From CAZFNQ01 sp964520375 (GTDB taxonomy: Bacteria > Patescibacteriota > Saccharimonadia > Saccharimonadales > JANWIN01), in the NCBI GenBank assembly GCA_964520375.1, contig CAZFNQ010000001.1, positions 1 to 64,000 on the forward strand: a stretch of DNA of 64,000 bases, written 5' to 3'. The notes under the pieces were generated by a model, which was given only the letters and a program-made list of their open reading frames with translations, ran no database searches and was not told the origin of the DNA. A program made the position numbers and the translations under genes. Positions 52,388 to 61,906 of this stretch are shown here, piece by piece. Within the stretch, counting starts at the first letter, position 1, and the number at the start of each line of letters is the position of its first letter.

Positions 52388-53629
52388 ATGGATCCACAAA
52401 ACCCACAACACCAAGCTAATCATCCCCATCAGCCACCCAGTGATGCCCGTGCTAAGGAAAAAGCCCAAGCTGATAGTGCCGCTAATTTAATTAGACAAAG
52501 GCTAGATTCACTGTATGAGGAAGAGCCGGCTGCTAAAGCTGAGGCACGTGAGGCCGAGCAAGTCACGCACCGCTCCAAGCACCAAAACTTTATGCACAAG
52601 TTAAGTGAATCCGGCAAATCGCTAGCCGAAATACAATCAGCCTGGCATGAATATTACGCCGGTCTGCCGGATAAAGAGAAGTACGAGGTTTGGGATGAGT
52701 TCTATAAAAGTAACGGCCAGCAGTCACATTTTGCTACAGCTCAAGCTCACCAACCCCAGGATAGTGGTGCGCAGGTGGTGGAAACATCCCCGCCAGAAAC
52801 AGTCAGTCATCACAAACCTGCCAAGCACCACAAGCATCAGCCTTCTCACGCAACACGATCTGTATCTGACGTTAAACACCAGCTGATGAGCGACTCAAGG
52901 CCTCATCGTAAACTTAAAGCTAAACAACATTTTCAATCGTTACTGTTTGGTTTGGGGCTAGGTTCAGCCGTAGTACTAATATTACTGTTTGGTTTTTTCA
53001 ACGAGCGCTTTATCGCTCCATTTATAACACCAAGCCGACATGTCAGTTCCACGCCGATTATTACAGACCCGAACAATGACAAAGTCGATCCAGCCCCAAG
53101 AGTTATTATTCCAAAAATTAATGTTGAAGCCCCGGTGGTATATAACGAGCCCTCAATCGACGAACAGGCTGTTCAAAAAGCCTTAGAGCGGGGTGTTTTG
53201 CACTATGCTACCACACCAAATCCGGGCGAGAGAGGTAACGCGGTTATCTTTGGTCACTCCAGTAGCAATATCTTAAACCATGGCAAAGCAAAGTTTGCCT
53301 TTGTACTGTTGAGTTGGTTGGATAAAGGTGATATTTTTTACCTAAATAAAGATGGCAAGCGCTATGTTTACAAAATTTACAAGAAAATGATCGTCAATCC
53401 CCAGGACGTAGCAGTAATTGGTCAACAGGACAAACCGGACACGGCTACGCTAATAACCTGTGATCCACCAGGCACTTCGGTTCACAGGTTGGTTATAGTC
53501 GGTCAGCAAATCAGCCCCAATCCGGCCAGTAATACCGCTAGTACGGCTATAAAAAGCAATGCTCTTCCAGCCATTATTCCTAGCAACTCAATAACCCTTT
53601 GGCAAAGAATTAAAGACTGGTTTAATTAA
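52388..53629 (+). CDS. Sortase family transpeptidase
   Basis: The 413-residue protein has a long polar, His/Gln/Lys-rich cytoplasmic N-terminus (about 1-185), one membrane helix (about 190-215) and an external sortase domain. This carries VIFGHSSS (catalytic His near 287), TLITCDPPGTSVHRLVIVG (Cys near 357 and Arg near 365) and IPKINVEAPVV. Sortases join surface proteins with a C-terminal sorting motif to the wall or to each other. No LPXTG substrate was recognised in this window. The long N-terminal region is unusual. Confidence 0.85.
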   Translation: MDPQNPQHQANHPHQPPSDARAKEKAQADSAANLIRQRLDSLYEEEPAAKAEAREAEQVTHRSKHQNFMHKLSESGKSLAEIQSAWHEYYAGLPDKEKYEVWDEFYKSNGQQSHFATAQAHQPQDSGAQVVETSPPETVSHHKPAKHHKHQPSHATRSVSDVKHQLMSDSRPHRKLKAKQHFQSLLFGLGLGSAVVLILLFGFFNERFIAPFITPSRHVSSTPIITDPNNDKVDPAPRVIIPKINVEAPVVYNEPSIDEQAVQKALERGVLHYATTPNPGERGNAVIFGHSSSNILNHGKAKFAFVLLSWLDKGDIFYLNKDGKRYVYKIYKKMIVNPQDVAVIGQQDKPDTATLITCDPPGTSVHRLVIVGQQISPNPASNTASTAIKSNALPAIIPSNSITLWQRIKDWFN

Positions 53630-53657
53630 TACCAGCCAGGCTTAGCAGGCTTAAAGA

Positions 53658-55121
53658 TTATTTGATCTTAAGCTCGGTGCGAGTGAGAGCAATTTTGTGA
53701 CCTGGCGCAACCGAAGGGGCAATATTGTATAGCGCGTTGAAACCAGGATCAAAAAAGATTGTCTGACCTGGCAGTGTGGAAGTCAAGTATTGTTGGTTCA
53801 CGCCATCAAAATCAAAAACTAAGGTTTTATTTTGAACTGCAAGAGTTAGCCGTTGTCCATCCATCCAAATGGCCCCAACACTGCTGGCCAGCTTTTGGCC
53901 TAGCTGATAATAATACCGGCTATCGCTGTCAATATCATAAACCCCAAAACGGTTGCCGCTTTGAGCAGAAATAAAGCGGCTACCTGGCGAAAAAGATAAG
54001 AACTTTAAATTAGTCATTCTAAGTACTTTGAAGGGTTGGGGGGTGCGGCCACTGCGGGCAGAACCGAGGGGATTCTTGTAAATATAGGCATCACCGGTAA
54101 TTATCGGCGCAATTACTATATAGTCGGCACCACTGTAGCGGCCAGCAACTATTTTATAAACAGTTTTGGCGGGGTAATGATTAAGTAAGTAGCTTTTTTG
54201 GCCATCCCAGAGTTTTACAGTCAGCTTGCCGGGGACAGTTCCATCGTTAGTTACATATATTAATTGGTTGGGGCCGTCGGATTTAAAAGACATCACTTTA
54301 GACAGCAAGACTGCTAATTGTCTGTTCTTTAAATCCGCCGTTGAAATAGTTTCGGCCTTTTGGCTATATAAGTAGAGTTTGTCAAAACGATGGTCGCGCA
54401 TTTCAACTGACGACGGATTGACTCCAAACAGCTTGTTTAAATTGATTGAACTGGAAGGAGCAGCGCGGTCAAACATAATAAATTCGCTGCCGCCACGGAA
54501 ATTATGTTTGAGAAGAACATGTCGATTATCACTCGACCATTCTACGGCGAAAAGCTTATGTGAACCCGCAGATTTTGTTAGTAGGTTACTCGGAAGTGAC
54601 AGGGATGCCAGGTTTGGACTAGTAACTTTAAAGTCGAACTCATCAAACTTATTACTCGATCCGGCCGGTTGAACTAGGAGCCAGCGCCGATTGGGACTTT
54701 GAGTGGCCATGACTGGAGCATCATTAAAAAGCTGCCGATCAGTTCTAAGAAGTTTAGCAGGGAACAGCAACGGATATACCAACTGAGTTACACTGCCGCC
54801 ATCCAGATAAAAAGTCCGACTCCAATCTCGGTAACCGTTGCTTTTAAGCAAAAAGCTGTAGTTGCCGGAAGGTATATTTAGCCGTAAGCTAGTTTTGCCT
54901 TTGTGATCACCATTGACATAAACATCTGCAGATACTGGCTTTGAATCAACAAACACCAAACCGTTTTGTATTATCTGGCCGGTATGGCGGTTATAACTGT
55001 AACCACGGGCTAATAGAAAGATTAGCCAGGAAGTTAGTCCCAGTACAATAGCCATTAGAATATAGCCAATAAATAGTCTAATATTATGTTGTCTTTTTTT
55101 GGCAGGGTCGAGAAAATCCAT
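53658..55121 (-). CDS. Membrane-anchored PEGA-domain protein with beta-propeller-like region
   Basis: The 487-residue protein has a basic N-terminus and one membrane helix (about 14-38), then a PEGA domain (about 55-115: GLVFVDSKPVSADVYVNGDHKG, LNIPSGNYSFLLKSNGY). A C-terminal region of about 350 residues holds repeated short beta motifs (KLFAVEWSSDNRHVLLKH, LKFLSFSPGSRFISAQSG) like WD40/TolB-type propeller blades. PEGA proteins are common on CPR surfaces. The binding target is unknown. It is convergent with the sortase. Confidence 0.75.
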   Translation of the reverse strand: MDFLDPAKKRQHNIRLFIGYILMAIVLGLTSWLIFLLARGYSYNRHTGQIIQNGLVFVDSKPVSADVYVNGDHKGKTSLRLNIPSGNYSFLLKSNGYRDWSRTFYLDGGSVTQLVYPLLFPAKLLRTDRQLFNDAPVMATQSPNRRWLLVQPAGSSNKFDEFDFKVTSPNLASLSLPSNLLTKSAGSHKLFAVEWSSDNRHVLLKHNFRGGSEFIMFDRAAPSSSINLNKLFGVNPSSVEMRDHRFDKLYLYSQKAETISTADLKNRQLAVLLSKVMSFKSDGPNQLIYVTNDGTVPGKLTVKLWDGQKSYLLNHYPAKTVYKIVAGRYSGADYIVIAPIITGDAYIYKNPLGSARSGRTPQPFKVLRMTNLKFLSFSPGSRFISAQSGNRFGVYDIDSDSRYYYQLGQKLASSVGAIWMDGQRLTLAVQNKTLVFDFDGVNQQYLTSTLPGQTIFFDPGFNALYNIAPSVAPGHKIALTRTELKIK

Positions 55122-55273
55122 GTTTGAGTATTGTGAGGTTAGCTAATCCCTATTTATAGCACTAATGTGCTGCTTCTACTAGCACGTATATTATTGTCAA
55201 CTGATTAGTTTAAGCGTAATATAGGTTCGTAGACGCTTAAGCTAAAGCGGCAAAAGAGGGCATTATTGCTACA

Positions 55274-56380
55274 GTGAGCCAACAAAAAAATACATTAGTT
55301 ATAAATGGTAAAACTTACAATGTCAAAACTGGTTCTATGTTAAATAATATACCTCCAACCAGCCCACCAGTTCACGGCACCAAGTCACTAGAGGGCTTTA
55401 TTAAAACTAGCAAAACTCAAAGTGTTGCCCACCAGGCTGCACCAGTCAGGCCATCAACCAGATCCCGAGCTACTAGCGCTAATGCCCTACACAGCAAGCG
55501 CCAGCACGCCAAAACGCTTATGCGCGGGATTGTTAGCAAACCGCATATCAATAAAACCTCGGCCTTTGCCAGCCGCTTAGAACCTGACAGCCAATCAACT
55601 ATTACCAGTAAAAACATCCATACCAAACTTGCGACCGCTCGCAAACATCGAGCCCAAGGTATAGCAAAAAGTATCCATGTAAAACGCTTTAACGAAAGCC
55701 AGAGCGAGTCGATAGTTACTAAAAAAACAGCGCCTTTAGATGTTAAGCCCAGCCCACATCCATATAGTGTTCGTAAATACGAACCGGTGGAAGTAGAGCC
55801 ACCAAATGCTTCAGAGTCAAGCGACTTTTTTGCAACTGCCCTCAGCCAAGCCACCAGCCATGAGCAGTTGTCTCCCAAGCCAACTAAAAGACGACACAAG
55901 GCAGCTAAGAAGCTAGGCCTCAGCAGAAGGGCTGCTAATATTAGTGCCGCAGCGCTAATAGTAATTATCCTGGGCGGATTTGTTGCTTATCAGAACATAC
56001 CCAATATGGCCATGCGGGTAGCCGTTGCCAGAGCTGGCCTGCATGCTTCTTTGCCAGGTTATCAGCCATCTGGTTTTTCTCTTAGTCATAATATTCAAAC
56101 AGCGCCAGGTCAAATAGTGATTAGTTTCAAATCCAACAGTGACGATCGACAATTTAAGATTACCCAAATCGCATCGGATTGGAACAGCCAAGCTTTGCAG
56201 GATAATTACGTGGCTACTACCGACCAACCTTACCAGCGTGTCGACCAAAACAATGGTAAAACCGTATTTATATACGGCACGTCCAACGCCAGCTGGGTAG
56301 ACGGTGGCATCTGGTATAAAGTCGAAGGTAACTCCAGCCTGACCAGTGACCAACTTCTCAAAATTGCCAACAGTTTTTAA
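55274..56380 (+). CDS. Membrane protein with DUF4367-like C-terminal domain
   Basis: The 368-residue protein has a long basic, Ser/Thr/Lys-rich cytoplasmic region (1-215), one membrane helix (about 222-240) and an external domain of about 125 residues. The domain (LPGYQPSGFSLSHN, ISFKSNSDDRQFKITQ, NASWVDGGIWYKVEG) resembles DUF4367, often linked to anti-sigma or sporulation-type proteins. The start appears to be GTG at 55274, with CATTAT 7 nt upstream. It could be a membrane sensor; no sigma gene adjoins it. Confidence 0.6.
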   Translation: MSQQKNTLVINGKTYNVKTGSMLNNIPPTSPPVHGTKSLEGFIKTSKTQSVAHQAAPVRPSTRSRATSANALHSKRQHAKTLMRGIVSKPHINKTSAFASRLEPDSQSTITSKNIHTKLATARKHRAQGIAKSIHVKRFNESQSESIVTKKTAPLDVKPSPHPYSVRKYEPVEVEPPNASESSDFFATALSQATSHEQLSPKPTKRRHKAAKKLGLSRRAANISAAALIVIILGGFVAYQNIPNMAMRVAVARAGLHASLPGYQPSGFSLSHNIQTAPGQIVISFKSNSDDRQFKITQIASDWNSQALQDNYVATTDQPYQRVDQNNGKTVFIYGTSNASWVDGGIWYKVEGNSSLTSDQLLKIANSF

Positions 56381-56418
56381 AATAACTGGCCCCTGTTGCA
56401 TGCTACAATACAGCTTAA

Positions 56419-57825
56419 ATGAAAGCTGTTAGAACCAGGTTTGCACCTAGCCCCACCGGTTTTATGCACGTCGGTGGAGTTAGAACAGCTTTATTCTCAT
56501 GGCTTGTCGCCAAGCAGGCCAGTGGACAATTCTTGCTACGGATTGAGGATACAGACAAAGCTAGGGAAGTCAGAGGTTCGGAGCAGCATATTAAAGATTG
56601 TCTTAACTGGTTAGGCATTAAGCCAGATGGACCTGCCTACAAACAGAGTGATCATTTAGATATCTATAAACAGTGGGCTCAAAAACTTGTTGACAGTGGT
56701 CGGGCTTACACTGATTCACGCACGCCAGAGGAATTAGATAAGATAAGACAGCTTGCTGCAGCAGCCAAGCGCCCAGTATTGTTTCGAGAAAACCGGCCAA
56801 AAGACTCACCCAAATGGCAAGACGGTAAGCCACTGCGGTTTAAGAGCGATCCGAAAATTTACAAATGGCATGATGAAGTCATGGGCGACCTATCTGCCGG
56901 CTCTGAAGCAATCGATGATTTCATACTTATGAAGAGTGATGGTTATCCTACCTATAATTTCGCGCATATAATTGACGATAAACTAATGGAGATCTCACAC
57001 GTTATCCGCTCTCAGGAATTTTTAGCATCAATTCCAAAATTCCTAAACTTATATGAAGCGCTAGATATTGAAGCACCTATAATGGCGACTTTGCCCTATG
57101 TTATGGGTCCGGATGGCAAAAAGAAACTCAGCAAGCGCGATGGCGCCAAAGACTTATTAGACTACGCTAGGGAAGGCTACTTGCCTGAGACTATGGTTAA
57201 CTTTTTAGCCACGCTGGGCTGGAATGATGGCAGTGAGCAAGAAATCTTTACGATCGAAGATCTAGTTAAAAAGTTTAGCTTGGGCCGAGTCCAAAGGTCA
57301 GGTGCTAAGTTTGACGAACAGCGCTTGCTGTGGCTCAATGGCGCTCACATTCGCAAACTGAGTCTGGATGAACTATACAAACGCTCAGTAGATTTTTGGC
57401 CAGTGGAAGCAAAAAAATATGACGACAAGTATAAAAAGGCAGTACTTGCCTTAGTCCAAGAACGACTCAAATATCTAGCCGAGCTACCCCAATTGACCAG
57501 ATTTTTCTTTGTCGATTTACCAGTCGATCCAAAATTAATTAGTCAGCATAAACAGTTAAAAAAGCTACCTGAAGACGAACTTAAGTCACTACTACAAAAG
57601 ACCCGAGACGGGCTAAAAAGCAGTGATTTTACAGAGTCAGATCTTAGCCGTAAACTAAACGATCTACTCGTTCAAACCGAACAAAAGCCTGCCATACTAT
57701 TTAGCCTAATCCGTATCGCCACGACCCAAGCGCCAGCTAGTCCGGGCTTGGCCGAAACACTAGCCGTACTGGGCAAAGCTCGCAGCCTAGAGCGAATAGA
57801 AAACGCTATTAGCGCAATGAAATAA
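56419..57825 (+). CDS. gltX: Glutamyl-tRNA synthetase
   Basis: The 468-residue class I synthetase has FAPSPTGFMHVGGVRTALF (HIGH-type motif as HVGG), IEDTDKAR, the acceptor-binding region with DDFILMKSDGYPTYNFAH, and KKKLSKRDGA as the KMSKS motif. The C-terminal anticodon domain is complete. It charges tRNA-Glu and possibly tRNA-Gln. TACAAT lies 9 nt before the ATG. Its 3' end overlaps the convergent TraG-like gene by 17 nt. Confidence 0.97.
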   Translation: MKAVRTRFAPSPTGFMHVGGVRTALFSWLVAKQASGQFLLRIEDTDKAREVRGSEQHIKDCLNWLGIKPDGPAYKQSDHLDIYKQWAQKLVDSGRAYTDSRTPEELDKIRQLAAAAKRPVLFRENRPKDSPKWQDGKPLRFKSDPKIYKWHDEVMGDLSAGSEAIDDFILMKSDGYPTYNFAHIIDDKLMEISHVIRSQEFLASIPKFLNLYEALDIEAPIMATLPYVMGPDGKKKLSKRDGAKDLLDYAREGYLPETMVNFLATLGWNDGSEQEIFTIEDLVKKFSLGRVQRSGAKFDEQRLLWLNGAHIRKLSLDELYKRSVDFWPVEAKKYDDKYKKAVLALVQERLKYLAELPQLTRFFFVDLPVDPKLISQHKQLKKLPEDELKSLLQKTRDGLKSSDFTESDLSRKLNDLLVQTEQKPAILFSLIRIATTQAPASPGLAETLAVLGKARSLERIENAISAMK

Positions 57826-60091
57826 CATTATCGTGTTGAAGATCTTGCTCGGTCGATGGCTTGGTTGGCACTGTGGTTAATTTTTTACGTCGGCGAATAC
57901 GCTTGCGTTTTGGTTTTTGAGACGTGCTTTGCTCGCTTGTTCTAGCACCAAAACTATGAGCCGAAACCGTACCTAGATGCCTGAAAATTGGCGTGTTTGA
58001 TTCAACAACTGCCTTAGTCTCAACTTTTGCGGCTGTAACAGTCATAGCCCGATCATCCTTGGCTACAAATTTAGCCAACCTCTGAGGTTCAACATAGCGG
58101 GACTGGACTTGTAATTCAATCTCATCGCGCCGAGCGGCATACTGACGCCGGCTTTGTTCAATAATTCCAGCAGTTTGATCAGCGTAGGAATCCGGTAAGT
58201 CTTTGGTTGTTCCAGAAAAGGCCTGAACCTTTTCACCATTAATGGTCATACTGACAGCAAAATGCCGGTTGTGCATGTGTACCAAATCGTGTTCAACAAA
58301 AGTCGGTTCAAAGTATCGCTGCATGCCACCAGCATCATCTGCACTCATTCGAAAGGCAATAATTGAGCCGACGTTACCAAAAACGGCATCACGAACAGCT
58401 GGATTCATCTGAGCGATGTACTGGTTAGCGACGGTCAGGTTTAATCCATACTTACGGGCCTCACTCAGGATAGTAGCAAAGGAATCAGTAGCAAAGTTTT
58501 GAAATTCGTCAACATATAAATAAAACGGTGTGCGGTCTTCGGCGGCAATATTAGCCCGACTCATAGCCGCCATTTGTATTTTGGTAACCAACAGTGCACC
58601 TAGCAAAGCTGCGTTATCCTCACCAATAAGGCCGCGCGACAAATTAACAATTAAGATTTTACGCTCGTCCATAATGTGACGAATGTTAAAGCTGCTTTTG
58701 GGCTGGCCGATGATGTTTCGTACGGTCGGGTTAGCTGTAAAGGCGCCGACTTTGTTCAGTACCGGAGCCACAGCTTCGGCCGCAAATCTTTCATTCCAGC
58801 TAGCAAACTCGACGTTCCAAAAATTCCGCACCACTGGATCCTGCACATATGTCAGTACTTCCTGGCGAAATTTCCTATCGGTTAATATGCGAGTTATATC
58901 CAGCATGGTGGCATCAGGGTAATCAAGCAGTGCCAGGATGCAATATCTCAAAATATATTCCAGCCTGGGCCCCCAACTATCGAACATGCGCTTTAGGACA
59001 CCAATCAGTTCACTACAGGTATGGGTTTTGAGTTTAGGGTCATAGACNNNNNNNNNNNNNNNNNNNNNNNNNNNNNNNNNNNNNNNNNNNNNNNNNNNNN
59101 NNNNNNNNNNNNNNNNNNNNNNNNNNNNNNNNNNNNNNNNNNNNNNNAGAATATTGGGTGTCTCAACGTTGGTATGGGGCAGGTGATAAAGACTAGCTAT
59201 CTCCTCTATATTGCAAACAAATCCCTTATGGCCAAAATGACGGTTGCGGTATTGGTTTATAAACTTTTCGTCAGTACCCAAGAATTTTTGGGTAAAGCCG
59301 TTTAGATATGTCGTATTAAACTGCTTGAAGCTAGCAGCAATGGACTGAATACGCATTTTGGCTTGGGTAGGCGAACCGTTACCGCGGTAGACGATCTTAA
59401 GCGCTACTTCATAAGCTAGTTTATGACTCTTTTCCTCGGCTGCGTTAGCCCGAGCCGATTCATATTCAGCCAGTTTTGGTGTTTCAATTTTATTGGCCTG
59501 GGGTGGAGATATGAATGTCCGCAGTAAACTGGTGTGCGCACCGCCGCGTATACTACCGGCGTACTGCTCGCTTTTCTTGTACCAGTTATTTTGTGCCGGT
59601 CGAATAACCACTTGAAGCCAAGCTTCCTCGTTGTCATCAAATTGAGCCAAGGCCGCCGTAATAGCAGCTAGGGGGTCAACTTCAAAGCTGGGGAACGTCC
59701 TGATAGGCAGGGCATCGTGAGCCGTAAATTTCAGTTCAGCACTAAGCTGACTATTATATGTTTGGGTAGTATTTAGAGTATAGTCTGAGACTTCACTAAT
59801 ATAGACAGTCGGGTACTGGGCATATATTTGCTCCTCTACGAAACTTTTTAAGTGATTAGGGACCCAGACGTAAAAACCGATACGTTTTTGTTGAACGGCA
59901 ATTTCAAAACTTACGCTATCGCGCGGAGTAGCGCTAAACAGCTGTTTATCGGCAGTTAGTAGTAGCCCATGTAAGCTAGCAAAGAGTTGCTCAGCCGCCA
60001 ATTCCTTTTTTTCATTAGTACGAGGAACCTGCAATAACAAAACAGTGCCAGCAACCGTCTGTTCGGCTTTGTAGCTCTTACTGATTATCAT
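57809..60091 (-). CDS. TraG/HerA-like conjugation or DNA-pumping ATPase (interrupted by N-gap)
   Basis: The C-terminal half shows the ATPase core: KILIVNLSRGLIGEDNAALLGALLV, FYLYVDEFQNFATDSFATILSEARKYGLNLTVANQYIAQM (Walker B and sensor) and GSIIAFRMSADDAGGMQRY. This is the pattern of TraG/TrwB/HerA-type coupling proteins common in CPR. The N-terminal ~400 residues form a domain linked to such proteins in these genomes. No Walker A is visible, and it most likely lies in the gap at 59048-59147. The best start is the ATG at 60091, 9 nt after TATAAT. The basic tail has RKRIRRRKK. No other conjugation gene is seen here. Confidence 0.75.
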   Translation of the reverse strand: MIISKSYKAEQTVAGTVLLLQVPRTNEKKELAAEQLFASLHGLLLTADKQLFSATPRDSVSFEIAVQQKRIGFYVWVPNHLKSFVEEQIYAQYPTVYISEVSDYTLNTTQTYNSQLSAELKFTAHDALPIRTFPSFEVDPLAAITAALAQFDDNEEAWLQVVIRPAQNNWYKKSEQYAGSIRGGAHTSLLRTFISPPQANKIETPKLAEYESARANAAEEKSHKLAYEVALKIVYRGNGSPTQAKMRIQSIAASFKQFNTTYLNGFTQKFLGTDEKFINQYRNRHFGHKGFVCNIEEIASLYHLPHTNVETPNIXXXXXXXXXXXXXXXXXXXXXXXXXXXXXXXXXXVYDPKLKTHTCSELIGVLKRMFDSWGPRLEYILRYCILALLDYPDATMLDITRILTDRKFRQEVLTYVQDPVVRNFWNVEFASWNERFAAEAVAPVLNKVGAFTANPTVRNIIGQPKSSFNIRHIMDERKILIVNLSRGLIGEDNAALLGALLVTKIQMAAMSRANIAAEDRTPFYLYVDEFQNFATDSFATILSEARKYGLNLTVANQYIAQMNPAVRDAVFGNVGSIIAFRMSADDAGGMQRYFEPTFVEHDLVHMHNRHFAVSMTINGEKVQAFSGTTKDLPDSYADQTAGIIEQSRRQYAARRDEIELQVQSRYVEPQRLAKFVAKDDRAMTVTAAKVETKAVVESNTPIFRHLGTVSAHSFGARTSEQSTSQKPKRKRIRRRKKLTTVPTKPSTEQDLQHDNVISLR
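59048..59147. other. Assembly gap of 100 N (true gap)
   Basis: A 100-N run interrupts the TraG-like gene. Unlike the gap at 5742 the flanks share no repeat, so sequence of unknown length is missing. The N count happens to keep the frame open, but this is not informative. The missing part should include the P-loop. Confidence 0.85.
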
Positions 60092-60178
60092 AATAGCATT
60101 ATTATAATACATTATGGAAATATTTACAATACCCTGCATTATATTTTAGACCTTTTATCAAATACATGGGCCCACACA

Positions 60179-60207
60179 TTGACAAAGTATAAAAAAGAAT
60201 TTACAAT
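60179..60207 (+). promoter_or_regulatory. Strong consensus promoter of the atypical cassette
   Basis: A perfect TTGACA (60179-60184) and TACAAT (60202-60207) are spaced by exactly 17 nt. The start site should fall near 60214, about 340 nt before the first cassette gene. It is the closest to consensus of all promoters I see in this window. Confidence 0.75.
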
Positions 60208-60213
60208 AATCTA

Positions 60214-60556
60214 CACAACTAGGTTGGGAGGTTGAGTCGCAACTCATCATGAGTAATGCGCGAGTCATTAGCGAAACCAAGCAGCTTAACCCTCATATTC
60301 CTACACAGACCTAAGGGTCGGGCTCCAACGCTACCGACCTTATTGTTGAACTTTTTTATGCTTAATATTCGCTGCATGTGCCAAGGCCACATCGGCAATG
60401 GATTTGGTTCATGCCGCGACGATGCGATGTCATGATTCCCAAACCAGGTGAGTTAAGTCATCACACAAGTCACTGCATGACGTAGGCCTCATGGACGAGA
60501 CCTATTTAACAATTCAAGGATGAGAATTTCCATACCGACAACAGGAGGTTCCAACG
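60214..60556 (+). ncRNA. Long hairpin-rich 5' leader of the cassette
   Basis: This ~343-nt stretch contains no gene but many inverted repeats. GAGT/ACTC and ACTCAT/ATGAGT overlap at 60233-60253; AATG/CATT flanks a 7-nt loop at 60254-60268; GGTCGG/CCGACC occurs near 60317-60338; CGGCA/TGCCG near 60393-60416; and GTCA/TGAC near 60469-60481. It ends in AACAGGAGG, the ribosome site of the next gene. The number of strong hairpins suggests a structured RNA or cis-regulatory leader; I recognise no known class. Confidence 0.5.
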
Positions 60557-61534
60557 ATGAAGCGCAAGCTTCTGAGGCATCCCTTTCTCTGGGCACTAGT
60601 TGTCCTGGGCGAGGCAGTCATTTTGATAGTCGCTGGCTTGACGGCAACAAATGGTCGTCTGGCCGACGCATCACCGATAACAATTCAGGAGTACAACCAA
60701 ACCCAGCACGTCAACGGCGACTGGGCTCAGGAAATTGCCGATCACCCGGCCGAGGCAATTCTGGACGAAGCCACAACGGCCAGAGTCAACCAAGCAATCG
60801 CGGCCAGTAAACCACCAATGACGGCTGAGGAACGCACCGGATTCGTTACTGGTGTTCAGGCAATGCAGGCCAAACTGCGTACCAGTGGCCTCACCAAGCA
60901 GCAGCACGATCACTTCGTGAGTGTTCTGCGGCGGCGTGGCCAAACGGCAATCGTGGCCGAACAACTGTTCAACGACCCGATCGCCCTGGTCACCATCGCA
61001 ATCGACACGGTGACGGAGCAGCCGGTTCAGAGCAATGCTGTGCAGGAAAGTTTCTTCACAGATGCAAAAACAGGGAAGAAGTACGGCTTTGCCAACACCT
61101 TTGGGTCAACATGTGGCACCACAACGTCGACAGACCCGTACTTAACCAGGAGCGGCTACGCACTGGCTGGTGATTTGCTGTGGAGGGTCAAGTACATCAA
61201 GAGTTGGTGCTGGCAAGTAACGTATCTACCAGTGCCATATCTGCCAATCACAACAATCACCAGTGCACCCAGCTGGTCGCCACCGCAGTTCAAAACAACC
61301 CAGTGGTGCATCGGCTGCGATTTCACAGTCGATTTTCACAAGGAGAGCTGGTATGCGTACTCGCCGCCGTATCCACTTACCTGCACATCGAGGTGTGGCT
61401 ACGCCCAGAAGGTGAACTTCCACATCAAGCAGTGCTTTGGAATCGGGCCGATTGCTCAGTGCATGAGTCCTGATTACGAGTATTGGAGGCTGAACCTTCA
61501 CGCCGACGGTACGTTCGCTCCGTATTACTCCTAA
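60557..61534 (+). CDS. Secreted cysteine-rich protein of the atypical cassette
   Basis: The 325-residue protein has a signal peptide or anchor (about 9-30), a helical charged region (about 45-140) and a C-terminal domain rich in Cys, Trp and Tyr (WCWQVTYLPV, WCIGCDFTVDF, CTSRCGYAQ, KQCFGIGPIAQC), suggesting disulfides in an exported protein. I recognise no family. AGGAGG stands 7-8 nt before the ATG. Codons are clearly GC-richer than in flanking genes, suggesting transfer from a higher-GC organism, perhaps an actinobacterial host; that origin is inferred. Confidence 0.65.
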   Translation: MKRKLLRHPFLWALVVLGEAVILIVAGLTATNGRLADASPITIQEYNQTQHVNGDWAQEIADHPAEAILDEATTARVNQAIAASKPPMTAEERTGFVTGVQAMQAKLRTSGLTKQQHDHFVSVLRRRGQTAIVAEQLFNDPIALVTIAIDTVTEQPVQSNAVQESFFTDAKTGKKYGFANTFGSTCGTTTSTDPYLTRSGYALAGDLLWRVKYIKSWCWQVTYLPVPYLPITTITSAPSWSPPQFKTTQWCIGCDFTVDFHKESWYAYSPPYPLTCTSRCGYAQKVNFHIKQCFGIGPIAQCMSPDYEYWRLNLHADGTFAPYYS

Positions 61535-61547
61535 GGGGAGTAGCGAC

Positions 61548-61904
61548 ATGATGCAGAGCTCAGACAGAGATCATAAGTGGAGTAGACCAACCGCGGTGGC
61601 ACTGACAGCGTTGACTTTGGTCCTCGCAGTCGTCGTGCGATCGTCAGCGGAAGTGAACCTCGTCTTGTTCGCACCAGTTGCTGCCATGGCATGGTGGGGA
61701 GCTCGACGGTGGAACAACCGGTGGCTGAAAGGGTTGGCTATGGTCTTGACGGCGTGGTGCTTCATTGCACTTGTTATTGCCGTTGGGATTGAAACCAACT
61801 CCACCCAAAACCGAGGAAATTTCAAGCCGCATCGCCAGTCAAGTACTCCATGCACCTTGTCAGATAAAGGTGTCTGCGACCCTTCCACTCATCTGGGAGG
61901 CTAG
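61548..61904 (+). CDS. Small membrane protein of the cassette
   Basis: The 118-residue protein starts at a double ATG after AAGGGGAG and has three hydrophobic segments (about 15-30, 36-48, 60-80). A polar C-terminal tail with a Cys pair (CTLSDKGVC) follows. The function is unknown. It lies 13 nt after the Cys-rich gene and 2 nt before the next, so the three genes form one operon. Its codon use is GC-rich like its neighbours. Confidence 0.6.
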   Translation: MMQSSDRDHKWSRPTAVALTALTLVLAVVVRSSAEVNLVLFAPVAAMAWWGARRWNNRWLKGLAMVLTAWCFIALVIAVGIETNSTQNRGNFKPHRQSSTPCTLSDKGVCDPSTHLGG

Positions 61905-61906
61905 CT

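Noticed and set aside
60230..60285. A second hammerhead-like core (ATCATGAG, a stem with CATTA, then GCGAAAC) near the cassette start.
   Set aside because: Two of the conserved CTGATGA positions differ, including the essential G5, there is an extra base beside stem II, and no NUH site with matching stems I and III can be drawn. It is treated as part of a general hairpin-rich leader.
60520..60810. A 96-codon frame overlapping the start of the Cys-rich cassette gene.
   Set aside because: It lacks a ribosome site. The frame at 60557 has AGGAGG, a signal peptide and full length.
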